Assembly: GCA_002308755.1 (NCBI GenBank)
Contig: DBVR01000010.1
Location: forward strand, 1-35,194
Direction: 5' to 3'
Source: Christensenella sp. UBA1259
GTDB lineage: Bacteria; Bacillota; Clostridia; Christensenellales; Borkfalkiaceae
Length of the DNA stretch: 35,194 nt
Each line of letters starts with the position of its first letter. Position 1 is the first letter of the stretch. The notes beneath the pieces were generated by a model. It worked only from the letters and a program-made list of their open reading frames with translations, did no database searches and was not told the DNA's origin. The translations under genes and the position numbers were made by a program. Shown one piece after another: positions 16,616-24,337 of this stretch.

Positions 16616-18499
16616 ATGCGTGAATATTATCCGTTACTTGTTTCGGGCGCGATAATCGGCGTGTTTTCCTTGGTGTTTCTCGTTGCTTTTCTGTCGGTGA
16701 AAGACAAAAAGGAAGTTTTCGGATTCGAACGGCACATGAAGGATTCCGAGATAATCCGCAGGCTTTTTAAGTACGCAAAGCCGTACTGGAAGAATTTTCT
16801 TCTGGCGTTTTTCCTTATGCTCCTTGCTATCACTTACGATATACTGTCGCCGATAATCGTGGGCGAAACCGAAGAACTTATCAAAGATTCCTTCGAACTC
16901 GGCGAACTATTTAAAAAGGTCGGGATTTATGCGGGGATACTCGTCGTTTCCGTAGCCGGCACGTATATCCAGGCGATATTGTTGCAAAAAACTGGGCAGA
17001 AGATAATTTCCGAGATACGGAGCGATCTTTTTAAGCATATAGAAAGCCTTTCGCACGCACAACTGCACTTGATACCCGTAGGAACGCTGGTTACCCGCGT
17101 TACCAACGACACGAACTCGTTGTCTCGTATGTTCACAAACGTTATAATAAATCTCGTGCAGAACTTTCTGGTAATTTTCGGCGTGCTTGCGGCTATGCTG
17201 GCGTTAAATCTGGAACTCACCCTTATGATACTGTGTTTCGTGCCCTTTATCGTGCTGTTTACGGTGATATTCAGAAAGTTTTCCCGCCGTGCCTTCCGTA
17301 AAGTGAAAGACGCTACGACGGGGATAAACGTGTTTTTGGCGGAAAACCTTTCGGGCATGAAACTTACCCAGATATTTAACCGTACCGAACGCAAAATAAA
17401 GGATTTCGACGAGCGCAACGATAAGTCTGCAAAGGCGAAGATGGAAGAGATATTCGTATTCAGCACCTTCCGTCCGTCGGTGTATATGCTATATATCGCG
17501 TCGGTACTGTGTCTTTTCTATCTCGGCGGCAAGGGGTACTTGGGCGGCGGCAGTTTTATGGGAAGCACCATAACCGGCGGCGTTATAGTGTCGTTTTACA
17601 TGTTCACCACCAAATTTTTTAACCCTATACAGAACCTTGCCGAGCAATTCAACGTCCTGCAATCGGCGTTCGCTTCCGCGGAAAAGATATTTACGATATT
17701 AGACGTCGTGCCGGCAGTCGTGGACGAGCCCGACGCTATCGACGTAGACAGAATAGAAGGCAATATAGAGTTTGAAGACGTCTGGTTTAAGTACGTCGAA
17801 GACGAGTGGGTGTTAAAAGGCGTTTCATTTAAGGTGAACGCGGGGGATACCGTCGCTTTCGTAGGGGCTACGGGGTCGGGTAAAAGCACGATACTTTCGC
17901 TTATATGCCGTAATTACGATATACAGAAAGGTCGGATACTCATAGACGGGATAGACATAAAAAAGATAAAGATATCGTCTTTAAGAAGGCATTTCGGACA
18001 GATGATGCAGGACGTTTTCCTGTTTGCGGGAACGGTGAGAAGCAACATAGTCCTTTACGAAGACAAGACCGACGAAGAAGTAATGGAAGCCTGCCGTTTC
18101 GTAAACGCCGACAAGTTCATAGGAGAGTTAGAACACGGTATATACGAAGAAGTGCGGGAGCGCAGCAATAATTTTTCCGCAGGGCAAAGGCAACTTTTAT
18201 CCTTTGCGCGTATGATAATACACCGTCCCGAAGTAATGATTTTGGACGAGGCAACGGCGAACATAGACGCGGAGACCGAACTCCTTATACAGAATTCGCT
18301 GGAAAAAATGATGAACGTGGGAACTATGCTTATCGTGGCGCACAGGCTTTCTACCGTACAGCATGCCGATAAGATAATAGTGCTTTCGCACGGGGAGATA
18401 GTGGAAGAAGGCAACCACTTCGACCTGATAGGCAAAAAGGGAAGGTATTACGACCTGTACACCTTGCAGTACGAAAAACAACGGCTTGCGGCACAATAA
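16616..18499 (+). CDS. ABC exporter half-transporter, catalytic subunit
   Basis: A 627-residue partner of the preceding protein. It has an extra N-terminal membrane helix (LLVSGAIIGVFSLVFLVAFL) before the standard six-helix domain, then an ATPase with Walker A GATGSGKST, a non-standard signature NFSAGQRQ and a complete Walker B VMILDEATANID with catalytic Glu; the H-loop is VAHRLS. Its intact Walker B combines with the normal SGGQ of the partner in one active site, while its SAGQ faces the partner's Asp site. So only one of the two sites should hydrolyse ATP efficiently. AAGGAGG precedes the ATG within the end of the first gene, so the two are translationally linked. Confidence 0.93.
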   Translation: MREYYPLLVSGAIIGVFSLVFLVAFLSVKDKKEVFGFERHMKDSEIIRRLFKYAKPYWKNFLLAFFLMLLAITYDILSPIIVGETEELIKDSFELGELFKKVGIYAGILVVSVAGTYIQAILLQKTGQKIISEIRSDLFKHIESLSHAQLHLIPVGTLVTRVTNDTNSLSRMFTNVIINLVQNFLVIFGVLAAMLALNLELTLMILCFVPFIVLFTVIFRKFSRRAFRKVKDATTGINVFLAENLSGMKLTQIFNRTERKIKDFDERNDKSAKAKMEEIFVFSTFRPSVYMLYIASVLCLFYLGGKGYLGGGSFMGSTITGGVIVSFYMFTTKFFNPIQNLAEQFNVLQSAFASAEKIFTILDVVPAVVDEPDAIDVDRIEGNIEFEDVWFKYVEDEWVLKGVSFKVNAGDTVAFVGATGSGKSTILSLICRNYDIQKGRILIDGIDIKKIKISSLRRHFGQMMQDVFLFAGTVRSNIVLYEDKTDEEVMEACRFVNADKFIGELEHGIYEEVRERSNNFSAGQRQLLSFARMIIHRPEVMILDEATANIDAETELLIQNSLEKMMNVGTMLIVAHRLSTVQHADKIIVLSHGEIVEEGNHFDLIGKKGRYYDLYTLQYEKQRLAAQ

Positions 18500-18500
18500 A

Positions 18501-18530
18501 AAAGGGGGTTACGATCACTCGTAACCCCTT
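18501..18530 (+). terminator. Bidirectional terminator between convergent genes
   Basis: AAGGGGGTTACGA and TCGTAACCCCTT pair around a TCAC loop with one bulged G; A runs lie on the left and AAA on the right. It follows the exporter stop by two bases and overlaps the last codons of the NrdG-like gene on the other strand. Confidence 0.7.
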
Positions 18531-19210
18531 AAATCGCAAAAGCCTACTTTTGGCGAAATTATTTCTTTGAATTTTCGGGCTTTTTCAAGCGGCACTTCGG
18601 TAAGATCCCGCGATATGCAGTTTTCACCGTTTTTGAATTTCTGCATAAAATATTTTTGCGCGCCGCATATCCAGTCGCCTATCTTTCGGATATTTTCTTC
18701 GTCGTGATATTCCGCTATAAGCGTGGTGCGAAACTCGTAGGAAACAGTCCCTTTAAGTAAAAACGCCACCGTTTTTTCTATTTTAGACAGGTCGTATTTA
18801 TCGAAACCTATGGTTTTCGCGTAATTTTCCCTGTCGTTTTTTATATCCACGGCAAAGTAGTCACAAAGCCCGTTTTCCGTAAGCGTTATCACCGTTTCGG
18901 GGCTGGTGCCGTTGGTGTCGAGTTTCACGGGGTAGCCTAACTTTTTTACCTTTTCGATAAACTGCGGCAGGTCCTTATTTAAAGTGGGTTCGCCGCCGGT
19001 GATACAAAGCCCGTCCAGAATACCTTTTCTCTTTTCGAGATAACTTAAAATTTCTTCTTCGGGGATAACGGGCAAAGAATCGGCGGAAAGCACGAGTGCC
19101 GAATTGTGGCAGAAACCGCATCTGAAATTGCAATTTCCCGTAAACACCGTGGCGGCGACGTGCCCGTCGAAATCCACCAGAGAAAGTTTTTCAAGACCGT
19201 GTATAATCAT
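18515..19210 (-). CDS. nrdG: Radical SAM activase, NrdG type
   Basis: A 231-residue radical-SAM protein of the 'anaerobic ribonucleotide reductase activating protein' type. The cluster motif is C27-x3-C31-x2-C34 (CNFRCGFC); ITGGEPTLNKD is the SAM-binding glycine motif and KLDTNGTSP a later barrel strand. It would make a glycyl radical on a partner enzyme. No nrdD or other glycyl-radical enzyme is in the window, so the partner is unknown and the NrdG name rests on the family pattern. I start at ATG 19210 (IIHGLEKLSLVDFDG matches the family start). A perfect promoter lies so close that the mRNA would begin within a base or two of the ATG. The frame is open further upstream, but that part covers the promoter. 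Confidence 0.85.
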   Translation of the reverse strand: MIIHGLEKLSLVDFDGHVAATVFTGNCNFRCGFCHNSALVLSADSLPVIPEEEILSYLEKRKGILDGLCITGGEPTLNKDLPQFIEKVKKLGYPVKLDTNGTSPETVITLTENGLCDYFAVDIKNDRENYAKTIGFDKYDLSKIEKTVAFLLKGTVSYEFRTTLIAEYHDEENIRKIGDWICGAQKYFMQKFKNGENCISRDLTEVPLEKARKFKEIISPKVGFCDLRGYE

Positions 19211-19217
19211 ATCAATA

Positions 19218-19246
19218 ATTATACAGTCAAAGCAAAAACTTGTCAA
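19218..19246 (-). promoter_or_regulatory. Consensus promoter of the NrdG-like gene
   Basis: On the minus strand TTGACA (19246-19241), a 17-bp spacer and TATAAT (19223-19218) match consensus perfectly. The expected start point, about 19211, coincides with the start codon, so the transcript should be leaderless or nearly so. Confidence 0.85.
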
Positions 19247-19268
19247 TCTTTTTAAGACGTGGTATAAT
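19240..19268 (+). promoter_or_regulatory. Promoter of dtd, sharing its -35 with the divergent gene
   Basis: TTGTCA (19240-19245), 17-bp spacer, TATAAT (19263-19268). The -35 hexamer overlaps the NrdG -35 by five bases on the other strand, so two polymerases could not bind at once. Confidence 0.85.
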
Positions 19269-19287
19269 GTGCGTAAAGGTGATAAAT

Positions 19288-19722
19288 ATGAAAGCGGTAG
19301 TTCAGAGAGTATTAAGGGCAAACTTAAAAGTAGACGGTAAGACCGTTTCCGAAATCAACCGCGGGCTCGTGGTGTTTTTGGGAGTTTCCCGTACCGACGG
19401 GACGGCGGAAGCGGAATACTTTATAAAAAAATTGCCGCTCCTTCGCATATTCGAAGACGAAAACGGCAAGACGAACAGGTCGATTATAGACGTCGGGGGA
19501 GAAATACTTCTCGTTTCCCAGTTCACCCTTTTTGCCGACTCTTCGCACGGCAACCGTCCTTCGTTCACGCAGGCGGGCGACCCCGAAAAGGCAAAGGAAC
19601 TGTACCTTTACGTCGGCAAGGGGCTTGAAAGATCCGTGCCCGTTAAGTACGGGGTGTTCGGCGCGGATATGAAAATAGAACAGGTGAACGACGGACCGTT
19701 CACAGTAATAATGGAAAAATAA
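19288..19722 (+). CDS. dtd: D-aminoacyl-tRNA deacylase
   Basis: A 144-residue DTD enzyme that removes D-amino acids (and misattached glycine) from tRNA in the cytoplasm, acting as a homodimer. It begins MKAVVQRV and shows the two family signatures: SQFTLFAD with the catalytic-site Ser-Gln-Thr group, and the Gly-cisPro motif in NDGPFT near the C-terminus, plus GNRPSF. Length is normal. The ATG at 19288 follows AAAGGTG; upstream in-frame starts overlap the promoter. It is a single-gene unit closed by a strong terminator. Confidence 0.95.
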   Translation: MKAVVQRVLRANLKVDGKTVSEINRGLVVFLGVSRTDGTAEAEYFIKKLPLLRIFEDENGKTNRSIIDVGGEILLVSQFTLFADSSHGNRPSFTQAGDPEKAKELYLYVGKGLERSVPVKYGVFGADMKIEQVNDGPFTVIMEK

Positions 19723-19730
19723 AAATCAAA

Positions 19731-19756
19731 GCCGCGGGTATCGTAATTTCCGATAC
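19731..19756 (+). terminator. Strong bidirectional terminator after dtd
   Basis: GCCGCGGGTATCG pairs with CGATACCCGCGGT around a short loop (19731-19753), followed by TTTTAT on the plus strand. On the minus strand it is followed by TTTGATTTTTATTTT and so serves the AlkD-like gene as well. Confidence 0.9.
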
Positions 19757-19772
19757 CCGCGGTTTTATAATC

Positions 19773-20459
19773 CTACGTTTTAAGCGTTTTAAGATATTCT
19801 TTTTTGTCTTTCGTTATTCTGAAACTGTCGGTCGCCTTGCTTATCGCTTTATTTTGAATAAAGCGGGGCAGGGTTTTTCTTTCGAGTATCGGCACAGTTT
19901 TATCGTAAAACTTTACGAGCGCGACGCTGTACAGCCACGCTACCGCCATATCGACGTAGTAGCGCCCGTCCTTTATTTCGGACGCAAGTTCTAACGCCGT
20001 GTCGACGTAAAGGTCGTTTATGAGATAATCCAAAAGCATTACTACGGCAAACCTTACCGTATAGGGCTTTTCGGAAGACAGCCACCCTTTAACGTTTTCC
20101 AACAAGCGGGGCTTATCTTTTGCGAGAATTTTCATAGCGGCGGCAACGCTGTCGGTTACCGCCCAACTGTCCGTACCCGATAAAAATTTCCCGATAAGAG
20201 CGTATATTTCGTTAACGTCTTTAAGTCTTGCGAGCAGAAAACCGTGCAACAACTGTTCTTCCAAAAAGACGTGAGTTTCACCGAAAAACCCGTAAAGCGT
20301 CGCTTTATCGCAGTTAAGGGTTTTGGCAAGTTCGCGTATTTTCGGGATCTTTACGCCCATTATTTTCAGAGACGTGTCGGAGATTATTTTTTCGGAAAAC
20401 TCCCTGAAATCTTCTTTTTCTTCTTTCAGTTCAGAGAGTTTTGCGGTAAACTCATGCAT
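19773..20459 (-). CDS. AlkD-like DNA alkylation repair protein
   Basis: A 228-residue all-helical protein of the AlkC/AlkD HEAT-repeat family, which excises N3- and N7-alkylated purines. Typical segments are MGVKIPKIRELAK, FLEEQLLHGFLLARLKD, SWAVTDSVA (the conserved W-D region near the substrate pocket), YTVRFAVVMLLDYLI, YYVDMAVAWLYSVAL and the ending RFIQNKAISKATDS. No membrane segments. Its ATG overlaps the end of the upstream nucleosidase gene by eight bases, so the two are made from one mRNA by translational coupling. Confidence 0.88.
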   Translation of the reverse strand: MHEFTAKLSELKEEKEDFREFSEKIISDTSLKIMGVKIPKIRELAKTLNCDKATLYGFFGETHVFLEEQLLHGFLLARLKDVNEIYALIGKFLSGTDSWAVTDSVAAAMKILAKDKPRLLENVKGWLSSEKPYTVRFAVVMLLDYLINDLYVDTALELASEIKDGRYYVDMAVAWLYSVALVKFYDKTVPILERKTLPRFIQNKAISKATDSFRITKDKKEYLKTLKT

Positions 20460-21117
20460 GTGTTTTTTCGCTGAAAAACTTTTTTAAGACGCCGTCGAAA
20501 CCGTCGCATACCTTTGTCAGGTTGATAAAGAACGCGTCGGGGGAAGTGCCGCTTCCGTGTACGTCGGTAACGCCTTTTATAACGTAAAAGGGGATATCGT
20601 TCGCCGTGCATACCTGCGCGATTGCGCCGCCTTCCATATCGAACAGCGAACAGCCGAGAGACTCTACCGTTTCTATATCGGCGGACTTTTCGGTAAACCT
20701 GTCGGAAGTGGCGAGAGATCTTTTTTCCAGAAATCCGAGCCCGTCGGTTTCGGGATAAAAGTAAACGGTGTCGTAATCCTGAATATATCCGACGCTTACG
20801 TCATCTATCGCGCTTAAATCGAAATCGTACTGACAGCACTTATCCGCCGCGTAATAGCAAAGTTCTTTGACCTTGCCTTTTATTCCGCCCGCAGAACCGT
20901 AATTTATTATAAATTCCGGCGAAAAATTATCTATCGCCGACTGCGTGGCAATAGCGGCGTTGACCTTTCCCACGCCCGATATAGCGACGACGACGCTTTT
21001 GCCTTCGAAATTTCCGACGTAAAAACTTTTCCCGCCGAAAGTCAGTTCTTTTTTATCTGAGATCTTATTTATAAGACCTTCCGCTTCCTTTTTAAGAGCG
21101 ATAATTATTCCTATCAT
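20452..21117 (-). CDS. mtnN: 5'-methylthioadenosine/S-adenosylhomocysteine nucleosidase
   Basis: A 221-residue MTA/SAH nucleosidase (Pfs), which cleaves adenine from methylthioadenosine and S-adenosylhomocysteine and so recycles products of SAM use. Family marks: N-terminal MIGIIIALKKEAEGL with the conserved Glu, ISGVGKVNAAIATQ, NYGSAGGI, DMEGGAIAQVC with the substrate-binding Met-Glu, and GVTDVHGSG carrying the catalytic Asp. A futalosine hydrolase would look similar, but no menaquinone genes are near. Start ATG 21117 has no clear Shine-Dalgarno although the promoter is strong. The AlkD-like gene follows with an 8-base overlap. Confidence 0.88.
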   Translation of the reverse strand: MIGIIIALKKEAEGLINKISDKKELTFGGKSFYVGNFEGKSVVVAISGVGKVNAAIATQSAIDNFSPEFIINYGSAGGIKGKVKELCYYAADKCCQYDFDLSAIDDVSVGYIQDYDTVYFYPETDGLGFLEKRSLATSDRFTEKSADIETVESLGCSLFDMEGGAIAQVCTANDIPFYVIKGVTDVHGSGTSPDAFFINLTKVCDGFDGVLKKFFSEKTHA

Positions 21118-21138
21118 AGCGCACCGAGTTTTTTTCTG

Positions 21139-21167
21139 ATTTTAGCATAAATTTACCGACTTGTCAA
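21139..21167 (-). promoter_or_regulatory. Promoter of the mtnN-alkD unit
   Basis: On the minus strand TTGACA (21167-21162), 17-bp spacer, TAAAAT (21144-21139): a near-perfect vegetative promoter about 22 bp before the start codon. Confidence 0.8.
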
Positions 21168-21218
21168 CAAATGTGTTTTCGCGGTGATAAATAATGGAGT
21201 ATTCGGATATAAATTATA

Positions 21219-21247
21219 TTTACAAAAAGTTTTTTATGTGTTATACT
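21219..21247 (+). promoter_or_regulatory. Promoter of the membrane protein-pncB run
   Basis: TTTACA (21219-21224), 17-bp spacer, TATACT (21242-21247), about 22 bp before the ATG, which follows GGAGG at 21257-21261. This is the only good promoter seen before the tightly spaced run reaching plsY. Confidence 0.7.
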
Positions 21248-21268
21248 ATATTAAAATCGGAGGTTGTT

Positions 21269-21736
21269 ATGAAAAAATTAAAAAGCCGTACGATATCGGC
21301 AATAATTTCAGTTTTCATTTTACTCGCTTCTCTCACGGTGATGCTACTTGACATATTCGTCCCGTGGAGATTCTGGACGCACCCTATACTTAACTTTTTG
21401 TTCTGCCTGTTTGCGGGCTTCGGGGTGTTGAATTTCGTTCTGGCGATAATGAAAAAATCGCCCGCGTATTTCTTTTTAAGCGCGTTACTTATCTGTCCTG
21501 CGTCCTTTTACGTTACGATGCAGTATATTATCTGGTGGGTGGCGTTGGTGATTCTGGTGGTCACGGTGATGATATTCCCCGTGATAAGCATAATCGTCTG
21601 CGGCAACAAGACCGAAGATATCGCGCTCAATAAGTCGGAAGACTATAAAAATTACGAACAGAGAAAAGCCGAAAAGGAAGCGGAAGAAGCGGCTAAAGAA
21701 CCCGAACCGCTGCCCGAAATAAAATCTTTCAAATAA
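21269..21736 (+). CDS. Small membrane protein of unknown function
   Basis: A 155-residue protein with about four membrane helices: SAIISVFILLASLTVMLLDI, LNFLFCLFAGFGVLNFVLAI, YFFLSALLICPASFYVTM and WWVALVILVVTVMIFPVISI. A charged cytoplasmic tail rich in Glu, Lys and Ala follows. I do not recognise a family. The start ATG 21269 has an ideal GGAGG site; longer upstream reading would run through the promoter. The next gene, pncB, begins two bases after its stop, so it is the first gene of a co-transcribed run, but nothing in it points to NAD metabolism. Confidence 0.8.
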   Translation: MKKLKSRTISAIISVFILLASLTVMLLDIFVPWRFWTHPILNFLFCLFAGFGVLNFVLAIMKKSPAYFFLSALLICPASFYVTMQYIIWWVALVILVVTVMIFPVISIIVCGNKTEDIALNKSEDYKNYEQRKAEKEAEEAAKEPEPLPEIKSFK

Positions 21737-21738
21737 AA

Positions 21739-23193
21739 ATGGATAAGAGAAATTTAACGCTGCTCACCGATCTTTATCAACTGACGATGATGAACGGCTA
21801 TTTAAGGGAAAACCGCAAGGACGAAATTGCGGTTTTCGACGTCTTTTTCCGTCAGAACGGGATGATAACCTATTCGGTGGCGTGCGGATTAGAGCAAACG
21901 ATAGAATATCTGACCAACTTAAAATTCGGCGAAGAAGAGATAGAGTACTTAAAGAATCTCGGCATTTTTTCCGAAGAGTTTTTGGAGTACTTGAAAGACT
22001 TTAGGTTTACGGGCGATCTGTACGCCGTGCCGGAAGGAACGTTGGTTTTCCCGGGAGAGCCGATACTTACGGTAAAAGCGCCCATAATGCAGGCGCAACT
22101 CGTTGAAACGGCTATACTCAACAATATAAACTTTCAGACACTTATAGCGACGAAAGCCGCCAAGATCCGCTACGCCGCGAAGAACGATCTCGTAATGGAA
22201 TTCGGTCTTCGTCGCGCGCAAGCGCCCGACGCAGGCATATACGGGGCGAGAGCGGCGGTCATAGGCGGGTGCGATTCTACGTCCAACGTGCTGGCGGGCA
22301 AGATGTTCGGTATTCCCGTCGCGGGGACGCACGCCCACAGTTGGGTGATGAATTTCAAAGACGAATACACGGCGTTTAAGGCGTATGCGGAAGTGTATCC
22401 CGAAAACGCGTTGCTTTTAGTGGACACTTACGACACCTTAAAGCAGGGAATCCCCAACGCCGTAAAGATATTTAGGGAACTTAAAGAAAAGGGATATTCT
22501 CCGAAAGGTATAAGGCTGGATTCGGGGGATTTGGCGTATCTTTCCAAAAAAGCGCGGGTCATGCTCGACGAAGCGGGCTTTCCCGAAGCCAAGATATGCG
22601 CGTCGGGCGATCTCGACGAGTATTCCATAAACTCCCTTAAAAATCAGGGCGCGAAGATAGATTCCTGGGGTGTGGGAACTAAACTCATAACCAGCGCGGA
22701 TATGCCCGCACTCGGCGGGGTGTATAAACTCGCCGCCGCGGAAGACGATAACGGCAAAATAGTTCCCAAGATAAAGATATCTGAAAACGTGGAAAAGATA
22801 ACCAACCCCGGTTTCAAAAACGTATACAGGGTGTACGATAAGTCTACGGGCATGGCGGAAGCCGATTTCATATTTTTAAGAGACGAACCGCCCGTCGACG
22901 CTTCTAAGCCCTTGGTACTCACGCACCCGACGGAGCGTTGGAAGAGCATAACTTTTGAAAATTACGAACTCAAAGCGTTGCAGAAAGATATTATAATAGG
23001 CGGCAAAGTAGTGTACGAAACGCCTTCTTTGAAAGAGATAAAGGCGTACGCCGAAAGAGAAATGGCAAGTTTCTGGGACGAATACAAACGGCTCGATAAA
23101 CCCCACGTCTATAAAGTGGACTTATCGGACGCTTTGTACGAACTCAAAAACGAAATGCTGGACGATATCCGAAAGGGAGACGTCGTCCGTTAG
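21739..23193 (+). CDS. pncB: Nicotinate phosphoribosyltransferase
   Basis: A 484-residue enzyme that joins nicotinate and PRPP to make nicotinate mononucleotide, the entry of the NAD salvage pathway. The start LTDLYQLTMMNGYL, the FFRQNG and EFGLRRAQAPDAG segments, the phosphorylated His region AGTHAHSWVM, VDTYDTLKQGIPNA and GIRLDSGDLAYLSKKAR are all diagnostic of the Firmicutes type. Length is normal. No Shine-Dalgarno is obvious, so translation is probably coupled to the membrane-protein gene two bases upstream. Confidence 0.95.
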   Translation: MDKRNLTLLTDLYQLTMMNGYLRENRKDEIAVFDVFFRQNGMITYSVACGLEQTIEYLTNLKFGEEEIEYLKNLGIFSEEFLEYLKDFRFTGDLYAVPEGTLVFPGEPILTVKAPIMQAQLVETAILNNINFQTLIATKAAKIRYAAKNDLVMEFGLRRAQAPDAGIYGARAAVIGGCDSTSNVLAGKMFGIPVAGTHAHSWVMNFKDEYTAFKAYAEVYPENALLLVDTYDTLKQGIPNAVKIFRELKEKGYSPKGIRLDSGDLAYLSKKARVMLDEAGFPEAKICASGDLDEYSINSLKNQGAKIDSWGVGTKLITSADMPALGGVYKLAAAEDDNGKIVPKIKISENVEKITNPGFKNVYRVYDKSTGMAEADFIFLRDEPPVDASKPLVLTHPTERWKSITFENYELKALQKDIIIGGKVVYETPSLKEIKAYAEREMASFWDEYKRLDKPHVYKVDLSDALYELKNEMLDDIRKGDVVR

Positions 23194-23204
23194 GGGGAAG
23201 GGAG

Positions 23205-23792
23205 TTGGAACTTGAAAAAAGGAAGTACGCCCGAGAAGAAGTCCGCAAAATTATCGACGGCTATACCGCAAGTTACGAAGAAAAACTTGCCGAGCAAAAG
23301 GACAGGATAGCCGAACTTTTAAGGGACAACAAGGCGATTTCGGAGAAACTCGCGGCGTACGAGAGTAAGGATCAATTTATCGCGGAAGCGGTCAAAAAAT
23401 CCGAAGAATATCTTGCGGACGCCAAGAAAAAAGCCGATATGCAGTTCGCGCTGAGCACCGAGTATCTCGAAAGTTTTCTCGATAAATGGTCGAAATATTT
23501 CGATTATCTGACGGAAAAATATCCCATGTACGAAGTGGTTAAAAACGCGGAATCGTTAAGGGGTAAACTGCAAAAACTGCTTTCCGCAAACGACGGTCGC
23601 AAAACCGTGGAAGAATTAAATAAAGCCGTCGGGGCGAAAACGCCCGAAACTTTCGATCCGAAGAGTAAGATTGCGGAATATATCGCTTCGACGGAAGACG
23701 GCGGGTTCAATATGGACGAAGTTTTAAATCCCGGAGAACTGCATTTGGAGGATATATGCAAAGAGTTGGGGCTGATAGAAGAAAACGCATAA
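23205..23792 (+). CDS. DivIVA-like coiled-coil protein
   Basis: A 195-residue, highly charged protein. Residues 1-25 (KRKYAREEVRKIIDGYTASY) and the following coiled coil (about 25-85, EEKLAEQKDRIAELLRDNKA) resemble DivIVA/GpsB-type cell-pole or division proteins; KSEEYLADAKKKAD matches the second DivIVA coil. The C-terminal half is less familiar. In many Firmicutes a DivIVA gene lies close to lspA, as here, which supports the call. The best start is TTG 23205 after a strong GGGGGAAGG. It overlaps lspA by 37 bases. Confidence 0.65.
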   Translation: MELEKRKYAREEVRKIIDGYTASYEEKLAEQKDRIAELLRDNKAISEKLAAYESKDQFIAEAVKKSEEYLADAKKKADMQFALSTEYLESFLDKWSKYFDYLTEKYPMYEVVKNAESLRGKLQKLLSANDGRKTVEELNKAVGAKTPETFDPKSKIAEYIASTEDGGFNMDEVLNPGELHLEDICKELGLIEENA

Positions 23793-24337
23793 TCTTCGGG
23801 ATGATTATTCCTTGCGTATTGCTACTTTTTCTCGTGGCGACGGATCAGGTAACGAAGTACGCTTTCAAAGCGCTTCACGAAAGTAAGGGCGATACGGTAG
23901 TCATAAAAGATTTCTTTTATTTTACCTGCGTGTACAATTCCGGCGCGGCGTTCAGTTTTCTTTCCGATAAGGAGTGGGGACAAACGTTTTTTAAGGTGCT
24001 TACCGCCGTCGCGCTTGCGGCGTTTGTCTTCTTTTTCGTGCTTTCGGTAAAGCATAAAAAGAAATGGTGCACTTATTCCTTGTCGTTTGTCGTAGGCGGT
24101 ACGGTAGGCAATTATATAGACAGACTTTTGCACAGCGAAGTTATAGATTTTATAGGATTTGACTTCGGGAGTTATTCTTTTCCGGTTTTCAACTTTGCCG
24201 ATATCTGCCTTACGGTGGGGATAATAATGCTCGTCGTTTATTTCCTTTTTATGGACGAGAGCGCGCCGTTTTCAAAGAGATCCCGCAAAAAACCCGAAGA
24301 AAAGACGGAAGAAAAGACCGAAAATGAAGATGTTTGA
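23756..24337 (+). CDS. lspA: Lipoprotein signal peptidase (signal peptidase II)
   Basis: A 193-residue four-helix membrane aspartyl protease that cuts signal peptides of lipoproteins before the lipid-bearing Cys. The catalytic Asp residues are D122 in NYIDRL and D149 in FNFADI; VYNSGAAFSFL and the first-helix Asp (ATDQVTKY) are also typical. A charged KKPEEKTEEKTENEDV-like tail extends past the usual end. ATG 23756 sits after GGAGG inside the end of the coiled-coil gene. The substrate-binding lipoprotein encoded at 32867 is one likely client. It overlaps the next gene by 14 bases. Confidence 0.95.
   Translation: MQRVGADRRKRIIFGMIIPCVLLLFLVATDQVTKYAFKALHESKGDTVVIKDFFYFTCVYNSGAAFSFLSDKEWGQTFFKVLTAVALAAFVFFFVLSVKHKKKWCTYSLSFVVGGTVGNYIDRLLHSEVIDFIGFDFGSYSFPVFNFADICLTVGIIMLVVYFLFMDESAPFSKRSRKKPEEKTEEKTENEDV

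Noticed and set aside
19211..19321. N-terminal extension of the NrdG-like protein
   Set aside because: The extension lies over the promoter and shows no family similarity; the family start matches the ATG at 19210.
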